A stretch of DNA of 64,000 nt from Methanosphaera sp. BMS (GCF_003268005.1 NZ_CP014213.1:1116001-1180000), one strand, 5' to 3'; counted from the stretch's first letter, positions 48,646-58,935 are shown. Notes: a model not told the origin generated them from the letters alone. A program made the numbers and translations.

Positions 48646-49779
48646 TTATTTTTTTATCATGGACTGTGCCAAGTCGACATATTCATCCACTATTTTATCC
48701 CAGTCAAAGTATTCTTCAACACGGGTTCTGCCATTGAATCCTATCTGTTTTTGAAGCTGTTTATCATTCAACAACAGTTCAATTTTTTCCTTTAATGCCT
48801 CCTTATCCCTTGGCTTTACAAGATATCCACTATATCCATCATCTATTACATTTACGGTTCCGCCTGATGCATATGCAATTACCGGTTTATTGCAGCAGTT
48901 TGCCTCCGCCAGTACAAGGCCAAATCCTTCACGTGTGGATGGAAGTACCAGCATTGCAGATTCTTTGATTTCACGTATCAATTCCTCATCCGTCAAGTCC
49001 TGCTTGAATGTTATGGAGTCGTTAAGGTGGTAATCGTCAACCATCTTCACAAGGTTTTCCTTTTCCTTTCCACGTCCCACTATAGTGCAGTTGACCTGGG
49101 GGTTTGTTTCTTTTATTTGTTTGACTACTTCTATAAGGTCATCCGCGTGCTTATGTGTGGCCAGTCTTGCAACGAAGATTATCCGATTGTCATCATATGA
49201 GTCCACATGTACCTTGTCAAACTTTTTAATGTCAACACCACAGTACAAAAGTTCGATGTTATCTTCACTTACGTTGAAGTCCTCAATCAGTGATTTCTGT
49301 GTTGCGGGACTTATTGTTAATATCTTATTATATGGCAGTTTAAGAAGTACTTTTTCCATCAAACTGGCAGTATTCTTGGATTGCAGCCATTGATCATTAT
49401 TTGTTGTACTTGTATCATATACCACCCCTATTATTGGTGTTCTCTTGATTTTTGCCATCAATGATGAGGACAATAGTGGTGAATATGCCTGTGCATCTAT
49501 CAGGTCATATTTGTGTGTCAATAACCACCTTGATACGGCAAAGAAGTATTTTATAAACGCTCCACCGCTTCTGAATGGGATATTCTCAATTTTTGGTCCG
49601 ATGTGATATATGTTTATTCCATCCATCTGTTCATATTCCAAGTCTCCGGCTATCTTCATTGTGAGCAGGTCCACCTCGTGACCCAATTCCACCAGTCTCT
49701 TAGCCATATCATAGTATCTGTGTTCTCCTCCACCATTATAGTAGGGTACACAGAACTCTGCAACCATACATATCTTCAT
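48646..49779 (-). CDS. GT4-family glycosyltransferase
   Basis: ATG at 49779 (AAGGATG ribosome region) is preferred over ATG 49791, giving 377 residues. It starts MKICMVAEFCVPYYNGGGEH, a GT-B fold with the Gly-rich loop, then IIFVARLATHKHADDLIEVV and STREGFGLVLAEANCCNKPV with the E-x7-E motif of GT4 enzymes. Retaining sugar transfer from a nucleotide donor at the membrane face is expected. The gene lies 97 bases upstream of the dehydratase-epimerase pair in the same direction and probably uses the deoxy-sugar they make (inference). Confidence 0.9.
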   Translation of the reverse strand: MKICMVAEFCVPYYNGGGEHRYYDMAKRLVELGHEVDLLTMKIAGDLEYEQMDGINIYHIGPKIENIPFRSGGAFIKYFFAVSRWLLTHKYDLIDAQAYSPLLSSSLMAKIKRTPIIGVVYDTSTTNNDQWLQSKNTASLMEKVLLKLPYNKILTISPATQKSLIEDFNVSEDNIELLYCGVDIKKFDKVHVDSYDDNRIIFVARLATHKHADDLIEVVKQIKETNPQVNCTIVGRGKEKENLVKMVDDYHLNDSITFKQDLTDEELIREIKESAMLVLPSTREGFGLVLAEANCCNKPVIAYASGGTVNVIDDGYSGYLVKPRDKEALKEKIELLLNDKQLQKQIGFNGRTRVEEYFDWDKIVDEYVDLAQSMIKK

Positions 49780-50039
49780 ATTTTTTAACATCCTTAATCT
49801 GCTTTTGACATATTTTCTAAAAAAAAATATTTACTGTCTGATATATTTATCCGCTTTTTAATATTTTAAATGATTATAATTAAATATCTAATTATCATTA
49901 TTGTTAAATATTTATCTGATTGAGGATATATAAGAAATTAGAAGTGGATATGAAATAGAAGTTATTGGATGTCCAATAGATATCTGCTAAAAAAATGATT
50001 ACTATGCAAGTTTAAATAAGGGAAAATAAGGTGTTTTTT

Positions 50040-50612
50040 ATGTTAAAAGTAGTTGGTATTGTAGGAAGCCCTAGAAAAGATGGAAATACTGAGTATATGG
50101 TTAGAAAATGTTTGGAGTATATTTCACAGGAGGATATTGAGGTGGAACTTGTAACGCTTCATGATAAGAATATAAGTTTCTGTGTAGGCTGTGATTCATG
50201 TAAAGCTACAAACAAGTGCGTGATAGATGATGACATGCAGATGCTGACAGACAAAGTCAGGGATGCCGATGGAGTGATAATGTCAAGTCCAGTATACTTC
50301 GGTGACATGACAGGCCTTGCAAAGACGTTTATTGACAGGTTAAGACCATTACGTAATGTTCATGCATTCAAATACAAGGTATGTGGTGCCGTCAGTACCG
50401 GAGGATTTCGTAACGGCGGACAAGAAAGTACCATCGCATCAATTCATGACTTCTTCCTGATTCAGGGAGGTATTGTTGTGGGTGATGATAGGCCAACGGC
50501 ACACTACGGTGCTACGGGAGTAGGGGATACGTCGGATGATGACACTGCAGATATTACCTGTCAAAATCTGGCAAGAAGAATGGTGGACGTGCTTAAAAAG
50601 ATTAATGACTAA
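50040..50612 (+). CDS. Iron-sulfur flavoprotein (NADPH-dependent FMN reductase family)
   Basis: ATG at 50040 (AAGGTG six bases upstream) is preferred to GTG at 50031, giving 190 residues. It has the FMN phosphate loop GSPRKDGNTEYM (about 9-20), the compact cluster motif CVGCDSCKATNKC (C-x2-C-x2-C-x5-C) and SSPVYFGDMTGLAKTFIDR. The Cys pattern is that of methanogen iron-sulfur flavoproteins carrying FMN and a 4Fe-4S cluster, which pass electrons from ferredoxin and may reduce O2 or peroxide. It precedes a small unknown gene by 51 bases. Confidence 0.93.
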   Translation: MLKVVGIVGSPRKDGNTEYMVRKCLEYISQEDIEVELVTLHDKNISFCVGCDSCKATNKCVIDDDMQMLTDKVRDADGVIMSSPVYFGDMTGLAKTFIDRLRPLRNVHAFKYKVCGAVSTGGFRNGGQESTIASIHDFFLIQGGIVVGDDRPTAHYGATGVGDTSDDDTADITCQNLARRMVDVLKKIND

Positions 50613-50663
50613 CAAGCATTACCTAAAAAAGATTTACAAAAAGATTATTAATGGAGTGTTATA

Positions 50664-51032
50664 ATGGACGTGTTTGACAGATTTCTAATAGGAGATACCC
50701 ATGACATTGAATGGTGCTTCGACAATACCCACTTCATCAAAAGACTGAATCAGAATAGAATATCAAGAAGTTTCATAGTGGATACCGTGTTTAATGAAGA
50801 ACCCCTACGATATGAAGTAAACGGTAATGGAAAATATGAGGTATTCTTCAAGGCACCGGACAACAAGGATTACAAGGAGATTAAAGTGGTATTTGCATGT
50901 GCTGACAATAGAATAGACCTTGTAACCATTATGCCATTGGGAAGTACCGAAAGACAAAAGAACAGATACAAATCAGATAGCTATAAAAACTTGGAGAAAA
51001 AAAGGCTGCAAGCCATCAGAAAAAGAAAATAA
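50664..51032 (+). CDS. Small basic protein of unknown function
   Basis: The 122-residue protein has a good GGAG ribosome site before ATG 50664. The middle, RISRSFIVDTVFNEEPLRYE and YEVFFKAPDNKDYKEIKVVF, followed by DLVTIMPLGS, resembles the fold order of DUF4258/RelE-like small proteins (helix, then strands), but I cannot assign it firmly. The last 25 residues are Lys/Arg-rich, suggesting nucleic-acid binding. No antitoxin partner is evident. It follows the flavoprotein gene in the same direction. Confidence 0.7.
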   Translation: MDVFDRFLIGDTHDIEWCFDNTHFIKRLNQNRISRSFIVDTVFNEEPLRYEVNGNGKYEVFFKAPDNKDYKEIKVVFACADNRIDLVTIMPLGSTERQKNRYKSDSYKNLEKKRLQAIRKRK

Positions 51033-51232
51033 GAGCGTATCCCATGATGTTAAAAAATGTAATGGTGGTTGTATGGATAATTATCTAATCGTAACACGAA
51101 GCACTGATTATGTAAAAGTGAAAGGATAATTGAAATATCACCGGACTTTGAGTTTTAGTTATTATTTTTCAAATCTTCGTCCAAAAAAAAGAAGTTGAGG
51201 AAAATGGGGATGGTTGTCCCCATAAATTATTT

Positions 51233-51913
51233 TTATTGATGTTCTACCTTTAATTTGTCACCAGGCACATCCACATTTAGAATATAACAATACTTATCAT
51301 TAGATAATTTGATTACTACTTTTGCACTTTTTATCGTATTGGTTTTGGTAGCGTTTCCTGCAATTATAGGAGTTTTCACAGTACTGCCATCCGTAATCTC
51401 TGTTACATAATCCTTCTGATAGTCTTTAGACAAATCAACCTTTAATTTATTTGAGTCCAATGACATATTGTTAGCAATAGGATCCTGTTCAACACTATAA
51501 TCCACTACATCCACTACAGATTTATTTTCATCATAATATGTGATGTTAACTTCTTTTTTCAAGGTATTGAAGTCTTTGGTTATATCCTCAACAAAATGTT
51601 CTTTAGCATAATCCGCATCACTTTTTGCTGATTGATTTGTCGGCGTGTAGTTAGCATCCCACGAAATCCTGTCCAAGTCAAGTGTTAAACTACCGTTCAA
51701 TGTCTTATTATCATAATAGGCAGAGTCAGATCCACCCTTACCATAATCCATGAAAAAACTGGATGAATAATCATTATTGTACTTGAATGTTAACGTTGAA
51801 TCATCGGGCGTTAAATTACCGCTATTTTCACTATGGCTATTTCCCAACAGCAACACCACAATACCGATAACTGCCAAAAGTGCAATAATAACCAGTATTG
51901 ATTTCTTATTCAT
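51233..51913 (-). CDS. Membrane-anchored extracellular protein, unknown function
   Basis: The 226-residue product has one N-terminal membrane segment (SILVIIALLAVIGIVVLLLG, residues 4-23), then a hydrophilic outside domain rich in Asn, Asp, Ser and Lys with many N-x-S/T sites. No family is recognised. ATG 51913 follows GTGGGAT. The upstream gene ends 11 bases away and has the same topology, so both form a small operon for surface proteins. Confidence 0.8.
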   Translation of the reverse strand: MNKKSILVIIALLAVIGIVVLLLGNSHSENSGNLTPDDSTLTFKYNNDYSSSFFMDYGKGGSDSAYYDNKTLNGSLTLDLDRISWDANYTPTNQSAKSDADYAKEHFVEDITKDFNTLKKEVNITYYDENKSVVDVVDYSVEQDPIANNMSLDSNKLKVDLSKDYQKDYVTEITDGSTVKTPIIAGNATKTNTIKSAKVVIKLSNDKYCYILNVDVPGDKLKVEHQ

Positions 51914-51924
51914 TATAATCCCAC

Positions 51925-52533
51925 TTATGCTGTTGTTGTATTGTTGGTTGTGTCATTAGCATATACTTGACCTAATGACGTACCATTGGTATAACTTAAC
52001 AGGAACGGATAATCATTTTCCATTTTAGTGATTTTATTTACGGTTTGATTCATATCCTTATCTTTTTTCTCAAATTTTGGTGCTATTTGAGTTATTTTAT
52101 TAAATGCTTCAGATTGACCGATTTTACCGGATTTATAATCTTTAAATGCATTGAATACTTCTTTATAATCATCAATTCCAGACTGGGTTTGGTTAAAGTA
52201 CTCAAGAATTGCTCCTATATATTCTTTACGTGTTTGATTTTTAACAGAATTATTTAAATCAACCAATATTTCCGTATCATTTTTAATTACTTCAGACATA
52301 TTATCTGCTAAGGAAATCATTTGATCACATTGTTCAACTGTTGGTTCAGCACTTTCATTAATATTTAATGCTTTCGTTTGATTTTCAATTGTTTCCATAT
52401 CTATTGACACTTGTGCCATCTTTTCATTGTATACTGTTTCTTCATCAGGGAATAATACCATAAATGCCACCAATGCAAGTGCCAGTACAACTATTATTCC
52501 AACGATTCCGAGAATTAATTTCTTCTGATCCAT
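51925..52533 (-). CDS. Membrane-anchored helical protein, unknown function
   Basis: GGAG, seven bases upstream, favours ATG 52533 over 52548, giving 202 residues. Residues about 5-28 (LILGIVGIIVVLALALVAFM) form a membrane anchor. The remainder is mostly helical and acidic, with coiled-coil-like spacing (QMISLADNMSEVIKNDTEI, EYIGAILEYFNQTQSGIDDY) and a Thr/Asn-rich end. It is likely displayed outside the membrane. No family recognised; operon partner of the gene at 51233. Confidence 0.8.
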   Translation of the reverse strand: MDQKKLILGIVGIIVVLALALVAFMVLFPDEETVYNEKMAQVSIDMETIENQTKALNINESAEPTVEQCDQMISLADNMSEVIKNDTEILVDLNNSVKNQTRKEYIGAILEYFNQTQSGIDDYKEVFNAFKDYKSGKIGQSEAFNKITQIAPKFEKKDKDMNQTVNKITKMENDYPFLLSYTNGTSLGQVYANDTTNNTTTA

Positions 52534-52953
52534 AATTATAAACTCCAAACTTTATTTATAATAAATCCAAAAACAAGCAATGACCCATTTTATGATTAGT
52601 ATGCCACTTAGAATAATGGATAGTTAAGTAAATAACAACCAACCGTCATGTGCCTATTTAAAAATTTATTATATAATTATACTTTATTTTAATTAGAATA
52701 TAAATCAAGTAAAGAATTTGGTTTATCCAGACATTTAAGTTTAACAAATGGAAATAAATAATATTGGTTAGAATAAAATAGGCAATATTAATTTAAATTT
52801 AATGAAAATACAATAATACTACAAAAAAAGCACTTGATTGAGTTGTCATGACAGTAGAAAATGAACATATTATGGATTAAATAATTAAATATAGATTATG
52901 AGCAAAATAATTAAAAAAGGCACCATCAATAAAAAAAAAAGAAGAATGGAGGA
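52534..52953 (-). other. Intergenic region with oligo-T terminator of the adhesin-like gene
   Basis: On the minus strand, shortly after the stop of the large adhesin-like gene (52954), lies T10 (52931-52940), then T6 (52913-52918): a typical archaeal oligo-T termination region. The rest of this 420-base AT-rich gap holds the promoter for the two membrane-anchored proteins; no other gene is seen. Confidence 0.5.
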
Positions 52954-55900
52954 TTATGTTTTAATTAAAACAGTATTTGCACGGCTTGAAACATACTTAC
53001 CGTTTTCTCCGGCTATGATAGTCACCTGATGCAATCCTTTGGACAACGTTGCATTAACCTTATAATTAATGGTTCCAGTTGTAGTGTTGAAAGAATAACT
53101 CTTACCGTCAACCTTTATAACAACGGAAGTTTCCTTATTGAGTAGCTGATTGTTATCATCAAGAATTTTTGCCTTAATATAACTGGTAGCACTACTTGTA
53201 AACATAGGTTCTGCTTCAATGTGTGTGTTTAAGCGGTTCATCGTAAGCTGTGCTGTAAGTTCTACCCTTCCATACTTTTTGGAAGAGTATACTGCAGTCA
53301 GGTTGTGTGTTCTTGCGCCTAAGGAATCAGGTATCTTATAGTCAAGTATACCAAGACCTTTGGTTATATTAACAACAACTGCATTACCCTTAGCGTCTTT
53401 GAGTGAAACGCCATTTAATTTGAATACAAGCTGACCGCCATTGATATCCGCACCATCCTCCGATAGGTGTGCTATTAACTTAAGCCTATCACCAGGCTTA
53501 ACGGTACTTGCACCCGTAAGTATACTCATGATATTATTACTTTTTGTATCACCACTCTTGGATGTTGACTTTGTATTTAATGTATTGTTGATGTAATTGG
53601 TAGTAATCATAGCAGATGACTTGATAAGTACCGTTTTAACAGTTGCACCCATATATTTACCGTTTTCACCGGAGATGATGGTCATATTGTAATAACCGTT
53701 TCCAAGTGTTTGTGTGATTTTGTAGTTTATTGTTCCGGTTGTTGTGTTTAATGTGTAGCTTTTACCGTTTAGTTTTATACTAATCGTTGTTTGTTTGTTT
53801 AGTGCATGATTGTTTTGATCTACTATCTGGGCTTTAACTTGTATTGTATTTGTTGTCGTGTATAATGGGTTTACATCGATGTGTGTGATGTATTTGGATA
53901 TTGTCATTGGAGTTGTTAGTTCCACCCTTCCATAGCTATTAGATGCATATACCGCCGTTAAGTTATGTGTACGAGCACCCAATGTATCGGGAATCTTATA
54001 TTCCAGTATTGCAAGTCCTTTCTTGATATTTACCACCACTGCATTGCCATTAGCGTCTTTAAGTGATACGCCATTTAATTTGAATACTAGCTGACCTCCA
54101 TCAATATCCACTCCATTGTCCTTGATGTGAGCGATAAGTTTTACAGTATCCCCCGGTTTTGTATCAAATGATCCCGTTAAGAGTTCCATATCCGCCTTGT
54201 ATGTTCTGTTTACTGTCAGGTTGCTTCTTGAAGCCTGTTGGGTCATATTTCCAAGGTAATTTGCAGTTATATTTATTGACTTGTCATTTTTGTTTATGGT
54301 ATAGTTTGTTATGGCTATTCCACTGTTGTTTGTTTTTAGTGTACTTGTTTTACCGTTGATGTTTACTGTTATGTCCTGATTTTTAAGTGCCTTGCCGTTT
54401 CCATCCTTTAAGGTTATTGTTATTTTTACGTTATCATTTACTCTTGGCTTGGTATTATTTGTTTTTATTGTTATGCTGCTTTGTAGTACTTTTTGACTGA
54501 TGAATGTGTTGTTTTTCTTGAAGTTATCCATCTGTGTACTTGGAACCATGTTACTGTAATCGGTATCATAGTATATCACATTACCTGTTGCGGTCGTGTT
54601 TTCTGTTATGCTTAATTGTGTGTCACTTCTATCGGTACTGTTTATGAATATGTTTTTGGTGATTTTGTTTTGTTGACCGTCATCATCTACTGCTGATCCG
54701 GCATTAGAAGCGTAGTTGTCTATGAAGATATTCTGGGTTATCGTTGCATTGTTTGCATATGTTTTTATTGCTCCACCATAAGGACTTGTGTTATTGACAA
54801 AGGTATTGTTTTTGATGAGTGTTTTTTGACCGGCATCATATATTGCTCCTCCATAGAGTTCATTTCTTTCCCACCAGTAATTGCTTGGCTGGAATATGGA
54901 TGATCCTTGGACTTTGTTGCTGTCAAATAGGTTATTTGTTATTGATACATTTGTTCCGTTATTGTATATGGCTCCTCCATGGAATTCTAAGGCATAGTTT
55001 ATACTTGAAAATTGTGAAGGTAGAACTGGTGTTACCTGATAATTACGTGTGAAGTTACTGTTTGTTATTATGGTATTGTTTCCTGTATTGTATATTGCAG
55101 CATTATAATGGGCTACATCAGCTATTATAATATTGAAAGCAGTTCTCATTTGATCTGCTGAACTCAGTGGAAGACCGGCAAATGATTTGATGATATCATG
55201 TTTAAATGTACAGTTATCCACTTTTAATGCTCCGTCAAGGTTTTCTATACTGCATTCACCTGCATCTCCCATGAAGTTAATATTTTTAAATGTTATGTTC
55301 TTATTTTCTATGGTAATTTTATCTTTGAATGTTATTGTCTTATTTTCCTGACCCATAATTGTAAATTTATTCGTTCCACTTTTTACAGTCTGGTTATTTA
55401 TGATGTATTCATCATTATATGTGTCGCTGTTATTTTTAGTTACAAGGTATAATATTTCATTATCTTTTACTATGCTTAAGGCATATGTTAAGTTTGTTGG
55501 AGTGTTTATTGTTTTTCCATTACCTTTGGCGTTGCTTGATACGTAAATGTAACCTTGTATAGGTTTTGGTGCTTCTTTTACAGTTATCTTTGTGGTGTTT
55601 GTGCTTGCATTGTATATGTTGTTTCCGGAATATTGAATTGTTATTGTCTGATTTCCCTTGGTTGATGGAGTGTATGTTTTTGTTGCAATTCCATTGGCGT
55701 TTGTCTTGACTGTGGATTTTGTACCGTTGATATTGAAGATGATGTTTTGATTGTTTAGTTTATTATTGGATGTATCTGTCAGTGCTGCTGTTAGTGTTAT
55801 GGCATTATATGCATAAGGTGATTTGTTTGATATGTTGAGCGTTAATTTAGTGTTTACTTTTGGCTTTGAGGTTATTTTTACTGTTGCATTACTCATGTTA

Positions 55901-58338
55901 TAGACCGTATTTCCCTTGTATTTGGCTGTTATATTTATTGTAGCTGTTTTGGTTGGAGCATAGTTTTGTGTGACCAGTCCATTGGCATTTGTTTTGAGCG
56001 TGTAACTTTTACCGTCTATTGTGAGGGTAATGTTCTCATTTGCCAGTTTATAATTGTTCACATCACTAAGTGTTGCATTTATTGTCACATTGTTTGTTAT
56101 TATTGGAGTGGTGTTTGATACTTTGAGAGTTACTTTAGTAGCTACCTTTGAGTTTGCACCGGACTTGCTGCGTACAGCAATTTTAACAGACAAACTGCTG
56201 GCATTATATGTTGTATTGCCATTGTATTTGGCCGTTATTGTTACTGTACCTATATTTGTTACTTTATGTGATTGTGTGATGGTTCCGTTAGCATTGGTTT
56301 TTAGGGTGTAATTTTTACTATCGGTTATGAGCTGGACATTTTGATTTGCCAGTTTTTTATTGTTTTCATCTGTTAATATAGCACTTATGGTTATGGTAGT
56401 GTTTACTATAGGTGTGGTGTTTGATACCGATAATGTCAATTTGGTAGCGTATTTTCCTTTGACTGTTATCTTGGTTGAATTAGTGCTAGAGTTATAGGCG
56501 GCAGTACCGTTAAATTTAGCGGATATTGTCAATGTTTTAATTGCATTTGTAGTGTATGTTCGGGTTGCTTGACCATTAGCATTGGTTTTAACCGTATATG
56601 CTTTACCGTCAATGGCAAATGTTATGTCCTGGTTTGATAGTTTGTTATTGTTTGAATCTGTTAATGTAGCCGTAAATGTCACGTTTTTTCCCAATTCAGG
56701 TGTAGCGTTAGATGCTTTGAGTGTCAGTTGGGTATATAACTTGGTATATTGATTATCGGCAATGTTTGTATCTTCACCTTCATCCACAATCATATTATTA
56801 TCTTTTGATGGATTGTTTATCAATGTGTTATTAGTGATGTTTACTTTATTTGCCTGGTTATATATTGCCCCTGCATTTGTAGCATTGTTATTTGTGAATG
56901 TATTTTTGGTTATTGTGATTTTTGATGAATCATAATCCTCATCCCCATAATAACCTATTGCTCCACCATTATTATCTGCAGAGTTATAGTCAAATATATT
57001 ATTTGAGATTGTGGTTTTATTTCCTATTTCTACAAGTACTGCTCCCCCATCGATATCGGCATGATTGCCTGTTAGGAGGTTATTTGTTATGACAAGTCCG
57101 TTGTTATTTGTTTCAACATCATCATAATCCTCTTCAAGGGTTACATAACTTGATATTGCACCACCATAATCGGCCGTGTTGTTTTTGAATGTATTGTTGT
57201 TTATTTTAGTATTTCCCAGATAAATTGATGGATCTGATTCTGAAAATACAAGACCGACGTTTTCTATGGCACCACCATATGTTGCGGTATTTTTGATAAA
57301 GGTATTTCCGGTAACGTTCAAGTCACCATAATAATTGCATATTGCCCCACCATCGGCTTGAGCACTGTTATTGGTAAATGATGAGTTTGTTACATCAGCA
57401 TCTCCACAATATAATGATATTGCTCCGCCATTATATCCCGTATTGTTGATGAAGTTACTTTTTGTTACTTTTATATAGCCCTCTTCATTTACAATGGCCC
57501 CACCGTTTGTATCGAAATATCCATTGTTTTTAAAGGTACAATTATTAACAGTGATATTTCCACCATAGTTTCCTATAGCACCTCCACCACCACCATCATC
57601 GATTAAAGTATTAGAGATAAACGTGGAATTGCTTATTTTTATATCCGCGTAGTAGCTGTGGATAGCTCCCCCATAATATGAAGCAGTGTTGTTTGTAAAT
57701 GTTGAATCAGTTACATTCAACTGACCATGTACATAAATTGCTCCACCATTATTTTGTGCTATGTTATTTTTGAATGTACTATTTGTTACCGTGATTGATG
57801 AGTAATCATCACCAAATATCACAGCTCCTCCTTCATCAGTGCTGAAGTTAGTTAATATTGCGTTTTTTAATATGAATGTATATCCTTCACCAACTTTCAT
57901 GAATTGATATGTGTTTTTTCCATTAAATGTTGATCCGTTGGCATTGATTGTTAATTTATATGCCCTGCCTGTTTGATTCCATGTCATGGTTTGGGTTGTA
58001 TCGTAACTTCCTTTTTTTAAGTTAATGGTATACTCATCATAATCGGATGATTTAGCATTATTGACTTTATTAACTAAATCATCATAACTTGATGCGGTTG
58101 TTGTATATGTTTGCAAAGGACCTTCCATATTCTTAGTATTCTTAGTATCGGTTTGTATTTTATTATTAGCAATTTTATTGTCCTGAACATCCACGTCATG
58201 TGATGTTGTTATGACCCTATCATCCGATTGTGAATCAGGAGTGATTGGATTATCTGATATGTTATCAGCAGCAACAAATGTCACTGATAACATTATAAGT
58301 GCGAACAATAATATTAGCTTTAACTTCTTGTTTTTCAT
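52954..58338 (-). CDS. Large adhesin-like surface protein: two beta-helix regions and several Ig-like repeats
   Basis: ATG 58338 starts MKNKKLKLILLFALIMLSVT, a clear signal peptide; upstream codons to 58377 are unlikely coding. The product has 1794 residues. Residues about 90-530 are a right-handed beta-helix with recurrent GGAI and N-N-T-F turns. About 533-920 hold four Ig-like repeats (KLTLSVSNTTPIV and TVKTNANG-type blocks). About 926-1260 form a second beta-helix, about 1287-1386 another Ig-like repeat, and 1383-1794 two ~220-residue near-identical repeats beginning TKPGDTVKLIAHI and VKPGDRLKLIAHL. No C-terminal anchor is obvious. Such adhesin-like proteins are abundant in gut Methanobacteriales and are thought to mediate contact with host or bacteria. 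Confidence 0.92.
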   Translation of the reverse strand: MKNKKLKLILLFALIMLSVTFVAADNISDNPITPDSQSDDRVITTSHDVDVQDNKIANNKIQTDTKNTKNMEGPLQTYTTTASSYDDLVNKVNNAKSSDYDEYTINLKKGSYDTTQTMTWNQTGRAYKLTINANGSTFNGKNTYQFMKVGEGYTFILKNAILTNFSTDEGGAVIFGDDYSSITVTNSTFKNNIAQNNGGAIYVHGQLNVTDSTFTNNTASYYGGAIHSYYADIKISNSTFISNTLIDDGGGGGAIGNYGGNITVNNCTFKNNGYFDTNGGAIVNEEGYIKVTKSNFINNTGYNGGAISLYCGDADVTNSSFTNNSAQADGGAICNYYGDLNVTGNTFIKNTATYGGAIENVGLVFSESDPSIYLGNTKINNNTFKNNTADYGGAISSYVTLEEDYDDVETNNNGLVITNNLLTGNHADIDGGAVLVEIGNKTTISNNIFDYNSADNNGGAIGYYGDEDYDSSKITITKNTFTNNNATNAGAIYNQANKVNITNNTLINNPSKDNNMIVDEGEDTNIADNQYTKLYTQLTLKASNATPELGKNVTFTATLTDSNNNKLSNQDITFAIDGKAYTVKTNANGQATRTYTTNAIKTLTISAKFNGTAAYNSSTNSTKITVKGKYATKLTLSVSNTTPIVNTTITISAILTDENNKKLANQNVQLITDSKNYTLKTNANGTITQSHKVTNIGTVTITAKYNGNTTYNASSLSVKIAVRSKSGANSKVATKVTLKVSNTTPIITNNVTINATLSDVNNYKLANENITLTIDGKSYTLKTNANGLVTQNYAPTKTATINITAKYKGNTVYNMSNATVKITSKPKVNTKLTLNISNKSPYAYNAITLTAALTDTSNNKLNNQNIIFNINGTKSTVKTNANGIATKTYTPSTKGNQTITIQYSGNNIYNASTNTTKITVKEAPKPIQGYIYVSSNAKGNGKTINTPTNLTYALSIVKDNEILYLVTKNNSDTYNDEYIINNQTVKSGTNKFTIMGQENKTITFKDKITIENKNITFKNINFMGDAGECSIENLDGALKVDNCTFKHDIIKSFAGLPLSSADQMRTAFNIIIADVAHYNAAIYNTGNNTIITNSNFTRNYQVTPVLPSQFSSINYALEFHGGAIYNNGTNVSITNNLFDSNKVQGSSIFQPSNYWWERNELYGGAIYDAGQKTLIKNNTFVNNTSPYGGAIKTYANNATITQNIFIDNYASNAGSAVDDDGQQNKITKNIFINSTDRSDTQLSITENTTATGNVIYYDTDYSNMVPSTQMDNFKKNNTFISQKVLQSSITIKTNNTKPRVNDNVKITITLKDGNGKALKNQDITVNINGKTSTLKTNNSGIAITNYTINKNDKSINITANYLGNMTQQASRSNLTVNRTYKADMELLTGSFDTKPGDTVKLIAHIKDNGVDIDGGQLVFKLNGVSLKDANGNAVVVNIKKGLAILEYKIPDTLGARTHNLTAVYASNSYGRVELTTPMTISKYITHIDVNPLYTTTNTIQVKAQIVDQNNHALNKQTTISIKLNGKSYTLNTTTGTINYKITQTLGNGYYNMTIISGENGKYMGATVKTVLIKSSAMITTNYINNTLNTKSTSKSGDTKSNNIMSILTGASTVKPGDRLKLIAHLSEDGADINGGQLVFKLNGVSLKDAKGNAVVVNITKGLGILDYKIPDSLGARTHNLTAVYSSKKYGRVELTAQLTMNRLNTHIEAEPMFTSSATSYIKAKILDDNNQLLNKETSVVIKVDGKSYSFNTTTGTINYKVNATLSKGLHQVTIIAGENGKYVSSRANTVLIKT
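53536..54190 (-). repeat. Tandem ~660-bp repeat in the 3' part of the adhesin-like gene
   Basis: The segment at about 53536-54190 and that at about 52954-53535 are diverged tandem copies (period about 660 bases). Each holds an Ig-like block with GGQLVFKLNGVSLKDA and a following block ending GENGKY. The core around 53360-53450 versus 54015-54110 is nearly identical at DNA level. Confidence 0.75.
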
Positions 58339-58935
58339 AATATCACGATATTCTTTATTTACATAACAAAATCCCAATAAATCATTAATTATTAGTTATT
58401 TGGCAATTATATTTTGAAATAACAATAAAATAACCTATAATATGATAATAAAATGATTTAAAAGCTTTTATTATATAAGTAATGTTTTATCATTACAATT
58501 ATTTATAATTAAATAATAACATTTGAAAGTTATTTGTTGAAAATGAACTTGAAGGAAGAAATGACTAAAAAATCCAGTTATCTTAAGGAGGATGTAAAAA
58601 AAGACACATACTGTAAAAAAAATAAAAAAAAGGGATTTCAATTATGAAATTGTATTATGACCAATTTGCCCAACACTCTCATCAGATGTTGATTCACCAT
58701 AATTATTAATCATGTTTAAAATATTACTACACTTGTTAGTTTGATAAAAATAGTATATATAACAAGAAAAGCTTTTGATAACAAAATAAAACGTTTCAAA
58801 GCAAAATATTTAATCAAAAAAGGCGGCATAAGACATGTGGTTTTACTGAGAACTATTTACATACGATAAAAAAATATCTTAATATATTTAATAGAATAGA
58901 TATTTTAATATATAATAATTGTTCCAGGTCAAATT
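58339..58935. other. Intergenic region with possible small ORFs
   Basis: This ~600-base divergent region contains two tiny plus-strand frames (58561-58647 and 58644-58709) that overlap by ATGA. In antisense (about 58740-58635) a start-less frame ends GQIGHNTIS. None is convincing alone. TATA-like runs near 58880-58915 probably serve the GT2 gene at 58936. Confidence 0.35.
58561..58647 (+). CDS. Candidate 28-residue basic small protein
   Basis: ATG at 58561 follows AAGGAAG, and the frame encodes a lysine-rich peptide starting MTKKSSYLKEDVKKDTYC. A second 21-codon frame begins at its stop (ATGA overlap at 58644). Spacing from the ribosome site is short and length is at the limit of chance, so support is weak. 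Confidence 0.2.
   Translation: MTKKSSYLKEDVKKDTYCKKNKKKGFQL

Noticed and set aside
51073-51129. 18-codon frame after GGTGG, downstream of the 122-aa gene
   Set aside because: Too short and without other support, although the ribosome site is fair.
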